DNA of 64,000 nt from Hirschia sp964342355 (GTDB lineage: Bacteria; Pseudomonadota; Alphaproteobacteria; Caulobacterales; Hyphomonadaceae): the NCBI GenBank assembly GCA_964342355.1, contig CAYFFG010000004.1, forward strand, positions 1-64,000, read 5' to 3'. This document shows positions 1 to 8,157 of the stretch, one piece after another. Every line of letters begins with the position of its first letter. Within the stretch, counting starts at the first letter, position 1. The notes beneath the pieces were generated by a model. The model did not search any database, was not told the origin of the DNA, and saw only the letters and a program-made list of their open reading frames with translations. Both the position numbers and the translations under genes were made by a program.

Positions 1-63
1 AATTTGTATACCGTCGGGCAGTACCGTCAGATTGTTCCGCTGGCCCGCGACAGACGGCGATAG
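1..63 (+). CDS. 3' end of an unidentified gene (partial)
   Basis: Frame 1 is open from the first base and stops with TAG at 61-63, giving a 20-residue basic tail ending RDRRR. The stop lies at the first base of a terminator-like hairpin, which is where a real gene end would be expected. It converges on guaA. The fragment is too short to name a family, and a chance open frame is possible. Confidence 0.4.
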   Translation, partial: NLYTVGQYRQIVPLARDRRR

Positions 64-100
64 ACCCTGAGTGACAATCAGGGTCTACAACTTGTTTTTA
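61..100 (+). terminator. Rho-independent terminator
   Basis: A perfect 10-bp inverted repeat (TAGACCCTGA at 61-70, TCAGGGTCTA at 78-87) with a 7-nt loop is followed by CAACTTGTTTTTA. The T-rich side is on the plus strand, so it would end the gene entering from the left edge rather than guaA. Confidence 0.65.
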
Positions 101-144
101 TTGTGATTTTTGATAGATTTCGACAGTCTCCGCAAGACCTGCAA

Positions 145-1737
145 TCATTCCCACTCAATCGTGCCGGGAGGTTTGGATGTGATATCATAAACCACGCGGT
201 TAACACCCTTCACTTCATTGATAATGCGTGTGGCGCAGCGGCCAAGGAAGTCATGTGGATAAGGGTAATAATCCGCCGTCATGCCATCAGTGGACGTCAC
301 AGCGCGCAGCGCAAGCACATTGTCATATGTGCGCTCGTCCCCCATGACACCAACCGTCTGCACCGGCAGGAGAACGGCAAAAGCCTGCCAGATCTCATCA
401 TAAAGACCTGCTTTACGGATCTCATCGAGATAGATCGCATCGGCTTCCTGTAGAATTTTGACCTTATCAGGAGAGACCTCGCCAGGAATGCGGATCGCAA
501 GCCCAGGCCCCGGGAAAGGATGGCGCCCCACAAAAGCTTCAGGCAAACCGAGTTCGCGCCCAAGAGCGCGCACCTCGTCTTTAAATAATTCTCGAAGAGG
601 CTCAACCAGCTTCATTTTCATACGCGCTGGTAGTCCGCCAACATTATGGTGCGACTTGATCGTGACAGATGGGCCACCATCAAAGCTAACGCTTTCAATT
701 ACATCTGGATAAAGCGTGCCTTGAGCTAGAAAGTCGGCGCCGCCAACTTTGTTTGCTTCGGCTTCAAAAATGTCGATAAACGCACCGCCAATGAATTTGC
801 GCTTCTTTTCCGGGTCAGAAACACCTTCCAGACCGCTTAGAAATGTGTCGCCTGCATCAACGTGCACCAACGGAATATTGTAATGATCACGGAACAAGGT
901 GACGACTTCGTCCGCCTCGCCTTTGCGCATCAATCCGGTGTCCACAAACACACATGTCAGCTGTTCGCCGATCGCTTCATGGATCAGGACAGCCGCAACT
1001 GAAGAATCCACTCCGCCGGAAAGCCCGCAAATGACACGGCCGCTGCCGACCTGTTCGCGAATAGCCTTCACAGCCTCATCGCGGAAAGCCGCCATCGTCC
1101 AATCGCCTTTCATACCGGCGATATCGTGCGTGAAGTTTTTTAAAAGCTGCGCGCCTTTCAACGTATGCACGACTTCCGGGTGGAATTGTGTCCCATAAAA
1201 TCGGCGCTCAGGATCAGCGATGATCGCATAAGGCGCACCAGGTGATTTAGCAATCACCCCGAAGCCCGGCGCGATCTCAGCTACATGGTCACCATGGCTC
1301 ATCCATACCTGCTCATTGCCGGATGCTTTTGGATCAGTATCCGTCTCATCAAACAGCCCAGCAAACAACTCAGATCCTGCCACCGGGGTTATAAACGCGC
1401 GACCAAATTCTCGACTTTCACCACTTTCAACACGCCCACCAAGCTGCTGCACCATGGTCTGTTGGCCATAGCAAATTCCAAGGACAGGAACTCCTGCTTC
1501 AAAAACATGGTCATCGGCTCGTGGCGCATTATCCCATGTGACCGAAGAAGGACCACCAGAAAGGATGATCGCCTTTGGATCATATGATCGAATAAAAGCT
1601 GCATCCGCCTTATTGTAGGGGTGTATTTCACAGTATACGCCGCTTTCACGCAGGCGACGTGCAATCAACTGTGTCACCTGACTGCCAAAGTCGATGATCA
1701 GCGCTTTTTCATGAGATGAGTCGTGTAGGTCTGTCAT
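145..1737 (-). CDS. guaA: GMP synthase (glutamine-hydrolysing)
   Basis: Converts XMP to GMP using ATP and glutamine, the last step of de novo guanine nucleotide synthesis, in the cytoplasm. The N-terminal class I amidotransferase domain has the nucleophile Cys89 in GICYGQQ and the His/Glu pair in FHPEV. The ATP-pyrophosphatase domain has the PP-loop SGGVDSS near residue 236, and the C-terminal dimerisation domain ends with the typical PPGTIEWE. At 530 residues it is slightly longer than the E. coli enzyme through a short N-terminal lead. guaB, the preceding enzyme, lies about 4 kb upstream on the same strand but is not contiguous. Identification is secure. Confidence 0.98.
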   Translation of the reverse strand: MTDLHDSSHEKALIIDFGSQVTQLIARRLRESGVYCEIHPYNKADAAFIRSYDPKAIILSGGPSSVTWDNAPRADDHVFEAGVPVLGICYGQQTMVQQLGGRVESGESREFGRAFITPVAGSELFAGLFDETDTDPKASGNEQVWMSHGDHVAEIAPGFGVIAKSPGAPYAIIADPERRFYGTQFHPEVVHTLKGAQLLKNFTHDIAGMKGDWTMAAFRDEAVKAIREQVGSGRVICGLSGGVDSSVAAVLIHEAIGEQLTCVFVDTGLMRKGEADEVVTLFRDHYNIPLVHVDAGDTFLSGLEGVSDPEKKRKFIGGAFIDIFEAEANKVGGADFLAQGTLYPDVIESVSFDGGPSVTIKSHHNVGGLPARMKMKLVEPLRELFKDEVRALGRELGLPEAFVGRHPFPGPGLAIRIPGEVSPDKVKILQEADAIYLDEIRKAGLYDEIWQAFAVLLPVQTVGVMGDERTYDNVLALRAVTSTDGMTADYYPYPHDFLGRCATRIINEVKGVNRVVYDITSKPPGTIEWE

Positions 1738-1784
1738 GTCGAGCCTTTAGCGCGACTCTTTGAAATTGCCAATCTCAGGAAAGG

Positions 1785-2450
1785 TCAGTCGTTGTCATTC
1801 GCCGCATTTTTCATCAGGTTAGAGACAGTTCGCGCAGAAATCTTTTTTAAAAACCGTTCTGCCCCCCAATCCGGTACTCCACCTCCCAGATCAACAGCAA
1901 AATACAGTGTGATTTCGACATTATCGTCATCCAGCCGAACTAGCCGCCAAGTTCCATCAGACACTTTTAAGCGTCTTGGATTTCTTTTCTCCGGCAAACC
2001 CATGTCAAAATACTGACCAACAAAATAGATGCAATCGCGTTCGCCAGCCTCTTCAAAGATCTGAACTTTGTTGACTGTTTCCCGGTCAGTATAAGGAAAT
2101 GGCGCATCTAACACCATCCGATAAGCGAAAGCGTATCCGAACGGCGTAGGTATCTGCTCAGAAGACATGCAATCGTGCACCCAGTCACAAAACAGGTCCG
2201 GCTCAACCAGCATCGTTTTGATTTTGCTTTTAAGGGCATATGGAACAACTGAGACGGCCTTAATCTCATGAACGTCTGTATTGTTCGCAGGTCGCTGATA
2301 AAGCCGAACGTTGTGTTCGCTTTCTATCATTTTCCAACGCGGATCGTTCAACAGAGCTTCGATTTCAGCATCCGCCAAAGCTGTCGGCGCTATGGCTACA
2401 AGCAACACCCACAAAATTGCGATATGACCGAAAAGCTTACTTGTCCGCAT
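1785..2450 (-). CDS. Secreted START-like lipid-binding domain protein
   Basis: 221 residues with an N-terminal signal peptide (hydrophobic stretch to about residue 25, cleavage probably after ALA). The mature part resembles the START/SRPBCC fold: a W-x-x-x-x-x-x-x-V-x-V-Y start, then DWVHDC, PFPYTDRE and a C-terminal amphipathic helix. Bacterial START proteins bind hydrophobic ligands in a deep cavity; the ligand here is unknown. It lies 47 bp upstream of guaA on the same strand, so co-transcription is possible but need not mean shared function. Family assignment rests on the overall pattern. Confidence 0.65.
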   Translation of the reverse strand: MRTSKLFGHIAILWVLLVAIAPTALADAEIEALLNDPRWKMIESEHNVRLYQRPANNTDVHEIKAVSVVPYALKSKIKTMLVEPDLFCDWVHDCMSSEQIPTPFGYAFAYRMVLDAPFPYTDRETVNKVQIFEEAGERDCIYFVGQYFDMGLPEKRNPRRLKVSDGTWRLVRLDDDNVEITLYFAVDLGGGVPDWGAERFLKKISARTVSNLMKNAANDND

Positions 2451-2535
2451 GGTGGCAACTCTGGTTTGTCTGTTTCATCGACTAACGCAGGAACAAAGCT
2501 AACAGCATCACATCAAAACGAAAGCCGATTTTCCA

Positions 2536-3015
2536 TTACAACGCGAGACGCTCGCCCATTGCACGTTGGCGAAACCGGTTGAGTAGTTCCGCCATGTCGT
2601 TAGCGTTTCTCGTGCCAGTTTCAATAAAGATGTCATCACCTGTTTCACCATCTACCTGACGGCACCAAACACCCGTTTTTCCTTTGTATGTGTCAGCACG
2701 AAAGCTGGAAACGTCCTTCCATGACCAGCTGTCAATGTCGCCATAAACGCCGCGCGTAAAGCCATCGATTTCAAGCAAAATATAACTGCCGCCAGAACGA
2801 AGCTGCTGATAACCAAGCCAAAGGGCTGGCAGGCTGGCCAAAAAGGCGCCCGCAGCAATTACCCCACGCCCTTCAGTGAGCATCCACAAAGCACTGCAAG
2901 CGAGAAACACACATAACAAAGTCATCGCGATCCCTGAGATCCAACCGTGACGAAGCAATATACGGTCAGGCAAGGGCGCGTTCTGTGCTGGTATCTCAGT
3001 CGCGATGGAAGCCAT
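2536..3015 (-). CDS. Small two-TM membrane protein, PH-like
   Basis: 159 residues. Two adjacent hydrophobic segments (about 29-47 and 53-70) are followed by a soluble C-terminal part rich in beta-prone sequence with IDGFTRGVYG and SWKDVSSFR. This layout matches small bacterial membrane proteins with a PH-like domain after a TM hairpin (YcxB/STM3941 type). I do not recognise a precise family or function. It sits between the rsmB-like gene and the START gene on the same strand. Confidence 0.5.
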   Translation of the reverse strand: MASIATEIPAQNAPLPDRILLRHGWISGIAMTLLCVFLACSALWMLTEGRGVIAAGAFLASLPALWLGYQQLRSGGSYILLEIDGFTRGVYGDIDSWSWKDVSSFRADTYKGKTGVWCRQVDGETGDDIFIETGTRNANDMAELLNRFRQRAMGERLAL

Positions 3016-3103
3016 TTCATGTCACCCTGACGATCAGATAAATTCGTTACTCACCCGCCAGTGATGATAGCGAAAACCACGCAAGCCGTCAGTATAAATG
3101 ACT

Positions 3104-4420
3104 TTAGTCTGTTTCTGTTTTTCGGCGCAGCAACGCCATGAAAAAGCCATCCGTTTCAGCCAAGTGCGGCGTTAAACGAACTGTCCCATTCAGGCCCTTA
3201 CACTTTGTAACAAGAGCATCGCCCTGCTCTGTCAACAATCCGGACGCACACGCGCTTTGCGCTGCGTCTTCAGCTTCAAAATCCTTCCTGTCTGACAGGA
3301 AAGCAGAAACCTGGTCTTCGTTTTCTTCCATTAGGAAGGAACAGGTAATGTAAAGAAGACGTCCGCCTGGTTTTACGAAATTACACGCGGTGTGCAGGAT
3401 TTCAGTTTGCTGCTCACGGCGCATCAGCAGGTTTTTTTCTGACAAGCGCCATTTTGCATCTGGACGTCTGCGCCATGTGCCAACACCTGTGCAAGGAGCG
3501 TCGATGATGACGAGATCCATCGCATGTTGTAGATCATCTAGTCCCAGATCTTCCTGGGGGTGACGCAGTTGAATATTGCGCGCACCGGCCCGCTTTAGCC
3601 TTGGAATGATTGCTGACAGGCGGCGACCATCTATGTCATATGCGTAAATCTGGCCTTTGTTTTCCATGGCTGCAGCAAGCGCCAGGGATTTCCCGCCTCC
3701 GCCAGCGCAGTAGTCCAAAACCTGCTCGCCGGGTTGCGCGTTGGCAGCTGCTGCCGCAATCTGACTGCCTAGGTCCTGCACTTCCACCCAGCCTTTAGAA
3801 TATGCGGGGATGCTCTCAACAGAACCTGCTCTCTGGGTCGGGTCAGGCGCATCCACTCGAAAACCATTTTTAAGTAGCTTTGAGGGCTTTGCGCCAACAG
3901 TGCGTAGCGCTTTATCAGCTTTTTCGGGATCTGCTTTGAGAGTATTCACTCTTAAATCGACAGGCGCGCGCACAGCCATCGCTTGTGTCTCAATGACATC
4001 ATTCTCGCCAAATACACGCTCTAGCATGGGTGTCATCCACTCGGGGTAGTCTCCCTGCACATGACGTGGCGCTGTCGGATCTGGCGCCATGACGAGTTTT
4101 TCGCGTTCATCCAGCGTCAATGCAGAAGGAGCATGCTCTTCGTCGAAAGCTGAGTCGATCCGCATAATGTCCCACCGCCAGACATGCGCTAATGCGCCCA
4201 GCACAAGCGCGCGCGGCGTATCTTCGCCCATAGCGTGAGCAAGCGAGAGTTTCTTTCGCAGAGAATCCAGCACAAGCCCTGACACCCAAGCCCTGTCACG
4301 TGACCCGGCATAGCGGGCGCGTTTACCCCAGTCTTTCACTGCTGATTTGACCGGTTGATGACGTGTCAGGACATCATCCAATACGCGGATCGCCGCATCT
4401 ATTTTTCCGCCGTCACGCAT
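3104..4420 (-). CDS. 16S rRNA (cytosine-C5) methyltransferase, RsmB/NOP2 family
   Basis: SAM-dependent m5C rRNA methyltransferase. The SAM-binding motif LDYCAGGGGKSLALA is near residue 235. The two cysteines expected of RCMT enzymes are present: motif IV DAPCTGVGTWRRRPDAKW (general catalysis) and motif VI TCSFLMEENEDQV (release). At 438 residues it matches alphaproteobacterial RsmB-like proteins, whose N-terminal NusB-like region is divergent. The start overlaps the end of the HEPN-like gene by 8 bp, so the two are probably co-translated. The exact target base cannot be read from sequence. Confidence 0.9.
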   Translation of the reverse strand: MRDGGKIDAAIRVLDDVLTRHQPVKSAVKDWGKRARYAGSRDRAWVSGLVLDSLRKKLSLAHAMGEDTPRALVLGALAHVWRWDIMRIDSAFDEEHAPSALTLDEREKLVMAPDPTAPRHVQGDYPEWMTPMLERVFGENDVIETQAMAVRAPVDLRVNTLKADPEKADKALRTVGAKPSKLLKNGFRVDAPDPTQRAGSVESIPAYSKGWVEVQDLGSQIAAAAANAQPGEQVLDYCAGGGGKSLALAAAMENKGQIYAYDIDGRRLSAIIPRLKRAGARNIQLRHPQEDLGLDDLQHAMDLVIIDAPCTGVGTWRRRPDAKWRLSEKNLLMRREQQTEILHTACNFVKPGGRLLYITCSFLMEENEDQVSAFLSDRKDFEAEDAAQSACASGLLTEQGDALVTKCKGLNGTVRLTPHLAETDGFFMALLRRKTETD

Positions 4421-4928
4421 TAAATTTGGGCCTTTTGAACTTTAATACTGCATCCGAGGTCACGCCATTGGCGCGCGCCAGTTGATCTTCAGCATCTCTG
4501 GTGAAGCGTGCAGCGCTGACCAACCCAAGTTCGTCACTTATCAAGCGGAGATGATAAGACGCTACCGCGCATGCTTTCTCAAATTCGCTTAAAACAATCA
4601 ACGCCTGAGAGGCTAGTTTTTCATTTGTTTCAAAGGCGGCAAAATCAACAAAGAATGCGTGACTGATGTAATTTCGAAATCGGACGAACACGCGAATATT
4701 ACCTGCCCATACTGGATCGATCTCTTTGAAAACGGTCTCAACGCGGCGAAACACAGCTCCCAAGCTTTCACCTTCAAGCTTATCTCTCTGCACGCGACCA
4801 TCCGAGCCCGAACGCTTCAAACAAGCCCAAACGGTATTTTCGATTGCCTGCTCGACATGCTGGGCACGAAAGCATGCTTCTCCATACCGTGAAAAGACGT
4901 TCTGTTCTGAATGGTGAGATATGGCCAT
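4413..4928 (-). CDS. HEPN-like helical protein
   Basis: 171 residues, mostly predicted helix, no TM segment. Residues 85-90 read RNYISH, which fits the R-N-x3-H signature of HEPN domains, where the Arg and His form an RNase active site. HEPN proteins are often toxins or defence effectors but can also be housekeeping. The gene overlaps the rRNA methyltransferase start by 8 bp and lies 40 bp downstream of a TIR-like gene, all on the minus strand. No MNT nucleotidyltransferase antitoxin is adjacent. The motif is short, so the family call is tentative; a conserved alphaproteobacterial protein of unknown function is the alternative. Confidence 0.45.
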   Translation of the reverse strand: MAISHHSEQNVFSRYGEACFRAQHVEQAIENTVWACLKRSGSDGRVQRDKLEGESLGAVFRRVETVFKEIDPVWAGNIRVFVRFRNYISHAFFVDFAAFETNEKLASQALIVLSEFEKACAVASYHLRLISDELGLVSAARFTRDAEDQLARANGVTSDAVLKFKRPKFNA

Positions 4929-4968
4929 TCACATGAATTGCCACATATCCCGATCACGGTCAGCCTCA

Positions 4969-5745
4969 TTAAAAAGGAAGATCTGGCCCAATAAACAAAA
5001 ATGTGCCAGCCATCACCGCAATTAGAGCTATCAAAACAATATAACTGACCAAATATTGCGTACGATGCTTTGCTGGTGGCGCTTTCTCGTCGATGGATTC
5101 GTCTACGTCGGATGTGGCCACGCTTGCAGGCATCGCATCAAACAATTCTTCATCAATGCTCGCGTCAGTATCACGACTTACGACCTCCACAGCAACCGGC
5201 TCTGGCACTGCATCAAGCTCATCAAGACCAACCGGCGTCACATCAAACTGAGGCGCAGCTGTCGCCACAGGTTTCTTAAGCACAGCAGAATTTGAGCCCG
5301 GCACCCCTGAAAAACTAGTCACAATTTCCAGATCGCCAACAGAAAGACCGCCATTCACAAGACGGGAAACTTCACGCCAACTACGACTCTCGCGCAGCCC
5401 CGCCGAGCGAGCGTCAACCACCGGAGATGAATTATCATCTTCAGCCTCAAATGTTCCATCCAGATCAACCACGACAAGGTTTGCCCGTTGTCCGTTTTGC
5501 TCCACCAGTCGCGCAAAGGCTAAACCTTTGGTTGAATTACTCAGTCCTTTTGACCACAAAATAACGAGTTGATCTCTGCCGGATGCCCGTTGGGCGACAT
5601 TTGCATCATCCGTTATTTGAATGGCCTGCGTTCTCTTCTTAAGGAAACGTCCCAAGGACTCAGCGGCTTTCCGATCTGAATCACCATGTGCGATAAACAA
5701 AGTCATGCGCCCCGCAACACCCCTATATTGTTTTCTGGTCTTCAT
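4969..5745 (-). CDS. TIR-like domain protein with C-terminal membrane anchor
   Basis: 258 residues. The N-terminal 100 residues (TLFIAHGDSDRKAAESLGRF, then QLVILWSKGLSNS and LVVVDLD) have the alternating strand-helix pattern of a TIR domain. A long acidic low-complexity stretch (about 110-225) follows. One TM helix (about 231-250, YIVLIALIAVMAGTFLFIG) ends the protein, so it is tail-anchored with the TIR part in the cytoplasm. The catalytic Glu of NADase TIRs is not obvious after the S-x-x-x-S segment, so enzymatic activity is doubtful. The start is 5745 or 5706 (second Met, residue 14); neither has a strong ribosome-binding site. Confidence 0.5.
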   Translation of the reverse strand: MKTRKQYRGVAGRMTLFIAHGDSDRKAAESLGRFLKKRTQAIQITDDANVAQRASGRDQLVILWSKGLSNSTKGLAFARLVEQNGQRANLVVVDLDGTFEAEDDNSSPVVDARSAGLRESRSWREVSRLVNGGLSVGDLEIVTSFSGVPGSNSAVLKKPVATAAPQFDVTPVGLDELDAVPEPVAVEVVSRDTDASIDEELFDAMPASVATSDVDESIDEKAPPAKHRTQYLVSYIVLIALIAVMAGTFLFIGPDLPF

Positions 5746-5908
5746 CGTCCAAAGTCTGGCTGACGTTAAACCATTTTATTTCAAAACAAATCAAGCAAAG
5801 GCTGCCAGGTTTCAACGCACAATTACGCATTCACAAACACAGCTGCGTTTTTGGTCATACTGTGGCTTATTCGTTGCAGATTGCCGCTTTATTCGGCAGC
5901 GCACGTCT

Positions 5909-7381
5909 TTAGCTTGTCGGCAGCGAATAGTTGGGCGCCTCACGGGTCATCTTAACATCGTGCACATGGCTTTCACGAAGCCCGGCACCTGTGATTTGGA
6001 TGAAACGCGCTTTTGAGTGCAGCTCTTCCATGCTTGCGGCGCCCACATACCCCATTGCAGCGCGCAGGCCGCCGACAACCTGGTGAAGTATTGTCGAAAC
6101 AGCCCCTTTGTATGGTACCTGTCCCTCAATCCCCTCTGGCACCAGCTTAAGAGAATCCTTAACTTCACCCTGGAAATAACGGTCCGCAGACCCGCGTCCC
6201 ATCGCACCAAGCGACCCCATCCCGCGATAGGATTTGTATGACCTTCCCTGGAAAAGAAACACTTCGCCGGGCGCTTCATCCGTACCAGCCAGCATACCGC
6301 CCAGCATGACGCAATCGCCGCCAGCAGCCAGCGCTTTTGCAAAGTCACCCGAAAACTTCACACCACCGTCTGCAATGACAGGAACACCAGCTGCATGTGC
6401 GGCTTCAGCAGCGTCCGAAACCGCCGTCAACTGAGGCACACCAACACCAGCAACAATACGTGTCGTACAGATTGAACCGGGACCGATACCAACTTTTACA
6501 GCATCCGCGCCAGCATCAATCAAAGCCTTCGCGCCATCATGTGTCGCGATGTTACCCGCAATCACCTGCACTCGGTTGGACATCTTCTTCACAGCTTCAA
6601 CCGCTTTAAGCACACCAGCAGAATGGCCATGGGCTGTGTCCACTACAATCACATCCACGCCAGCGTCGATCAGCGCGCGTGCGCGTTCTTCGCCATCTGC
6701 GCCGACACCAGTCGCCGCTCCAACCAACAAACGCCCTTGTCCATCTTTGGCAGCGTTTGGGTTTGAAGCCGCCTTTTCCATGTCTTTGACGGTCAGAAGA
6801 CCAACACAATGATCTTTCTCATCCACAACAATAAGGCGTTCGATGCGGTGTTGATGCAGCAAGCGCCGCGCTTCTTCCTGGCTGACGCCTTCACGGACGG
6901 TCACCAGTTTCTTTGTCATCAGTTCTGACACAGGTTGTGTGAGGTTATCTGCAAAGCGGACATCCCGGTTTGTGATGATACCAACGACACGACCTCCGCC
7001 AGCTTTGGAAGGCTCGACAACTGGAATTCCGGAAAATCCGTACTCATCTTTAATACGTTTTACGTCTTCCAATGTGGCGTCTGGGGTCAAAGTCACAGGA
7101 TCAGCCACTACGCCGCTTTCAAATTTCTTGACGCGGTGCACCTGAAGGCTTTGCTCTTCAATGGTCATATTTTTGTGAATGACGCCTATGCCGCCAATCT
7201 GGGCAACGGCGATAGCCATTGGCGATTCCGTCACTGTATCCATCGCAGCGGATACAATCGGCGCGTTCAGGCTGATTTCTTTTGTTAGGCGCGTTTTTAC
7301 GTCGACGTTCGCAGGCAGTACCTGTGACGGACCTGGCTCCAGCAACACATCATCAAATGTAATAGCTTGGCGAATTTTCAT
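5909..7381 (-). CDS. guaB: Inosine-5'-monophosphate dehydrogenase
   Basis: Oxidises IMP to XMP with NAD+, the committed step of GMP synthesis. The 490-residue protein has the normal architecture: a TIM barrel interrupted by two CBS domains (about 90-205, including ELMTKKLVTV), the catalytic-loop Cys in GPGSICTTR, and the flap region GMGSLGAMGRGSADRYF. The ATG at 7381 follows GGGAG at 8 nt, and that ribosome-binding site lies inside an inverted repeat (separate entry). The upstream neighbour is rlmE, 53 bp away. Confidence 0.98.
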   Translation of the reverse strand: MKIRQAITFDDVLLEPGPSQVLPANVDVKTRLTKEISLNAPIVSAAMDTVTESPMAIAVAQIGGIGVIHKNMTIEEQSLQVHRVKKFESGVVADPVTLTPDATLEDVKRIKDEYGFSGIPVVEPSKAGGGRVVGIITNRDVRFADNLTQPVSELMTKKLVTVREGVSQEEARRLLHQHRIERLIVVDEKDHCVGLLTVKDMEKAASNPNAAKDGQGRLLVGAATGVGADGEERARALIDAGVDVIVVDTAHGHSAGVLKAVEAVKKMSNRVQVIAGNIATHDGAKALIDAGADAVKVGIGPGSICTTRIVAGVGVPQLTAVSDAAEAAHAAGVPVIADGGVKFSGDFAKALAAGGDCVMLGGMLAGTDEAPGEVFLFQGRSYKSYRGMGSLGAMGRGSADRYFQGEVKDSLKLVPEGIEGQVPYKGAVSTILHQVVGGLRAAMGYVGAASMEELHSKARFIQITGAGLRESHVHDVKMTREAPNYSLPTS

Positions 7382-7388
7382 GGGTTCA

Positions 7389-7415
7389 ACTCCCTTTTTG
7401 GCCTAATAAGGGAGT
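7389..7415 (-). promoter_or_regulatory. Hairpin enclosing the guaB ribosome-binding site
   Basis: Perfect 8-bp inverted repeat (plus-strand ACTCCCTT at 7389-7396 and AAGGGAGT at 7408-7415). On the transcribed minus strand the 3' arm is AAGGGAGT, which contains the guaB Shine-Dalgarno sequence 8 nt before the ATG. Folding would hide it from the ribosome. It is not followed by a T run, so it is unlikely to be a terminator for rlmE. A regulatory role is inferred. Confidence 0.45.
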
Positions 7416-7434
7416 CACGCAGGAATGGGAAGCC

Positions 7435-8157
7435 CTATTTCGCAAAGCCTTTGGCAATTGCAAACATTTCAGGGCTACCCGAACGGCTGGCTGGCGGTTT
7501 CCAATACCTCACCTCACTGAAGTTCTCATCGAGAAGTGTTTTTAAGTCGCCTTGGGCTCCCCCTTGGAAAATTTTGGTGCAGAAACTTCCCCCCTGTTCC
7601 AGGTTTTCTACAGCAAAATGCGCCGCCATCTCAGCAAGCTGCACCGTGCGAAGGTGGTCTGTCTGTTTATGTCCGGTTGTAGCGGCTGCCATATCTGACA
7701 AAACCAGCGTAGGCCGCCCATTGAGATGCCCCATCATTTCTTCCATGGCCACAGGGTCATTCACATCTCCCTGGATAAGATGCGCCTCGGCAATTGGCTC
7801 AACCGTCAGCAAATCAATGCCAACAACAGCGGCCGCTCCTTTAGAAATCGCCACCTGCGTCCAGCTACCTGGCGCGCACCCGAGATCAACAATGCGCGCG
7901 CCCTTTTTCAACAAGCCAAATCGCTCATCAATCTCAATAAGCTTAAAGGCGGCGCGTGCGCGCCATCCCGCTTCTTGCGCGCGGCGCACATATGGATCGT
8001 TTAATTGACGCTCAATCCAGGCGCGGGATGATTTCTTGGTGATACCGCCCTTCTTGATTTTCTGTTTTGTCTTGAATGTGCGCTCACGGGCAATTTTCGC
8101 ATCTTCTTCTGAAGGACCTCTCCAGCGCCGTTTGCCATCATCATCACCGCTGCTCAC
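7435..8157 (-). CDS. rlmE: 23S rRNA (uridine-2'-O-)-methyltransferase
   Basis: FtsJ/RrmJ family; methylates U2552 of 23S rRNA late in 50S assembly. The Rossmann SAM site VDLGCAPGSWTQVA, the RAAFKLIEID lysine, the LVLSDMA aspartate and the CTKIFQGG lysine give the K-D-K tetrad elements. At 240 residues it has a basic N-terminal lead of about 50 residues compared with E. coli. The start is a GTG at 8157 overlapping the stop of the upstream phosphatase gene by 4 bp (GTGA), indicating translational coupling. Confidence 0.95.
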   Translation of the reverse strand: MSSGDDDGKRRWRGPSEEDAKIARERTFKTKQKIKKGGITKKSSRAWIERQLNDPYVRRAQEAGWRARAAFKLIEIDERFGLLKKGARIVDLGCAPGSWTQVAISKGAAAVVGIDLLTVEPIAEAHLIQGDVNDPVAMEEMMGHLNGRPTLVLSDMAAATTGHKQTDHLRTVQLAEMAAHFAVENLEQGGSFCTKIFQGGAQGDLKTLLDENFSEVRYWKPPASRSGSPEMFAIAKGFAK

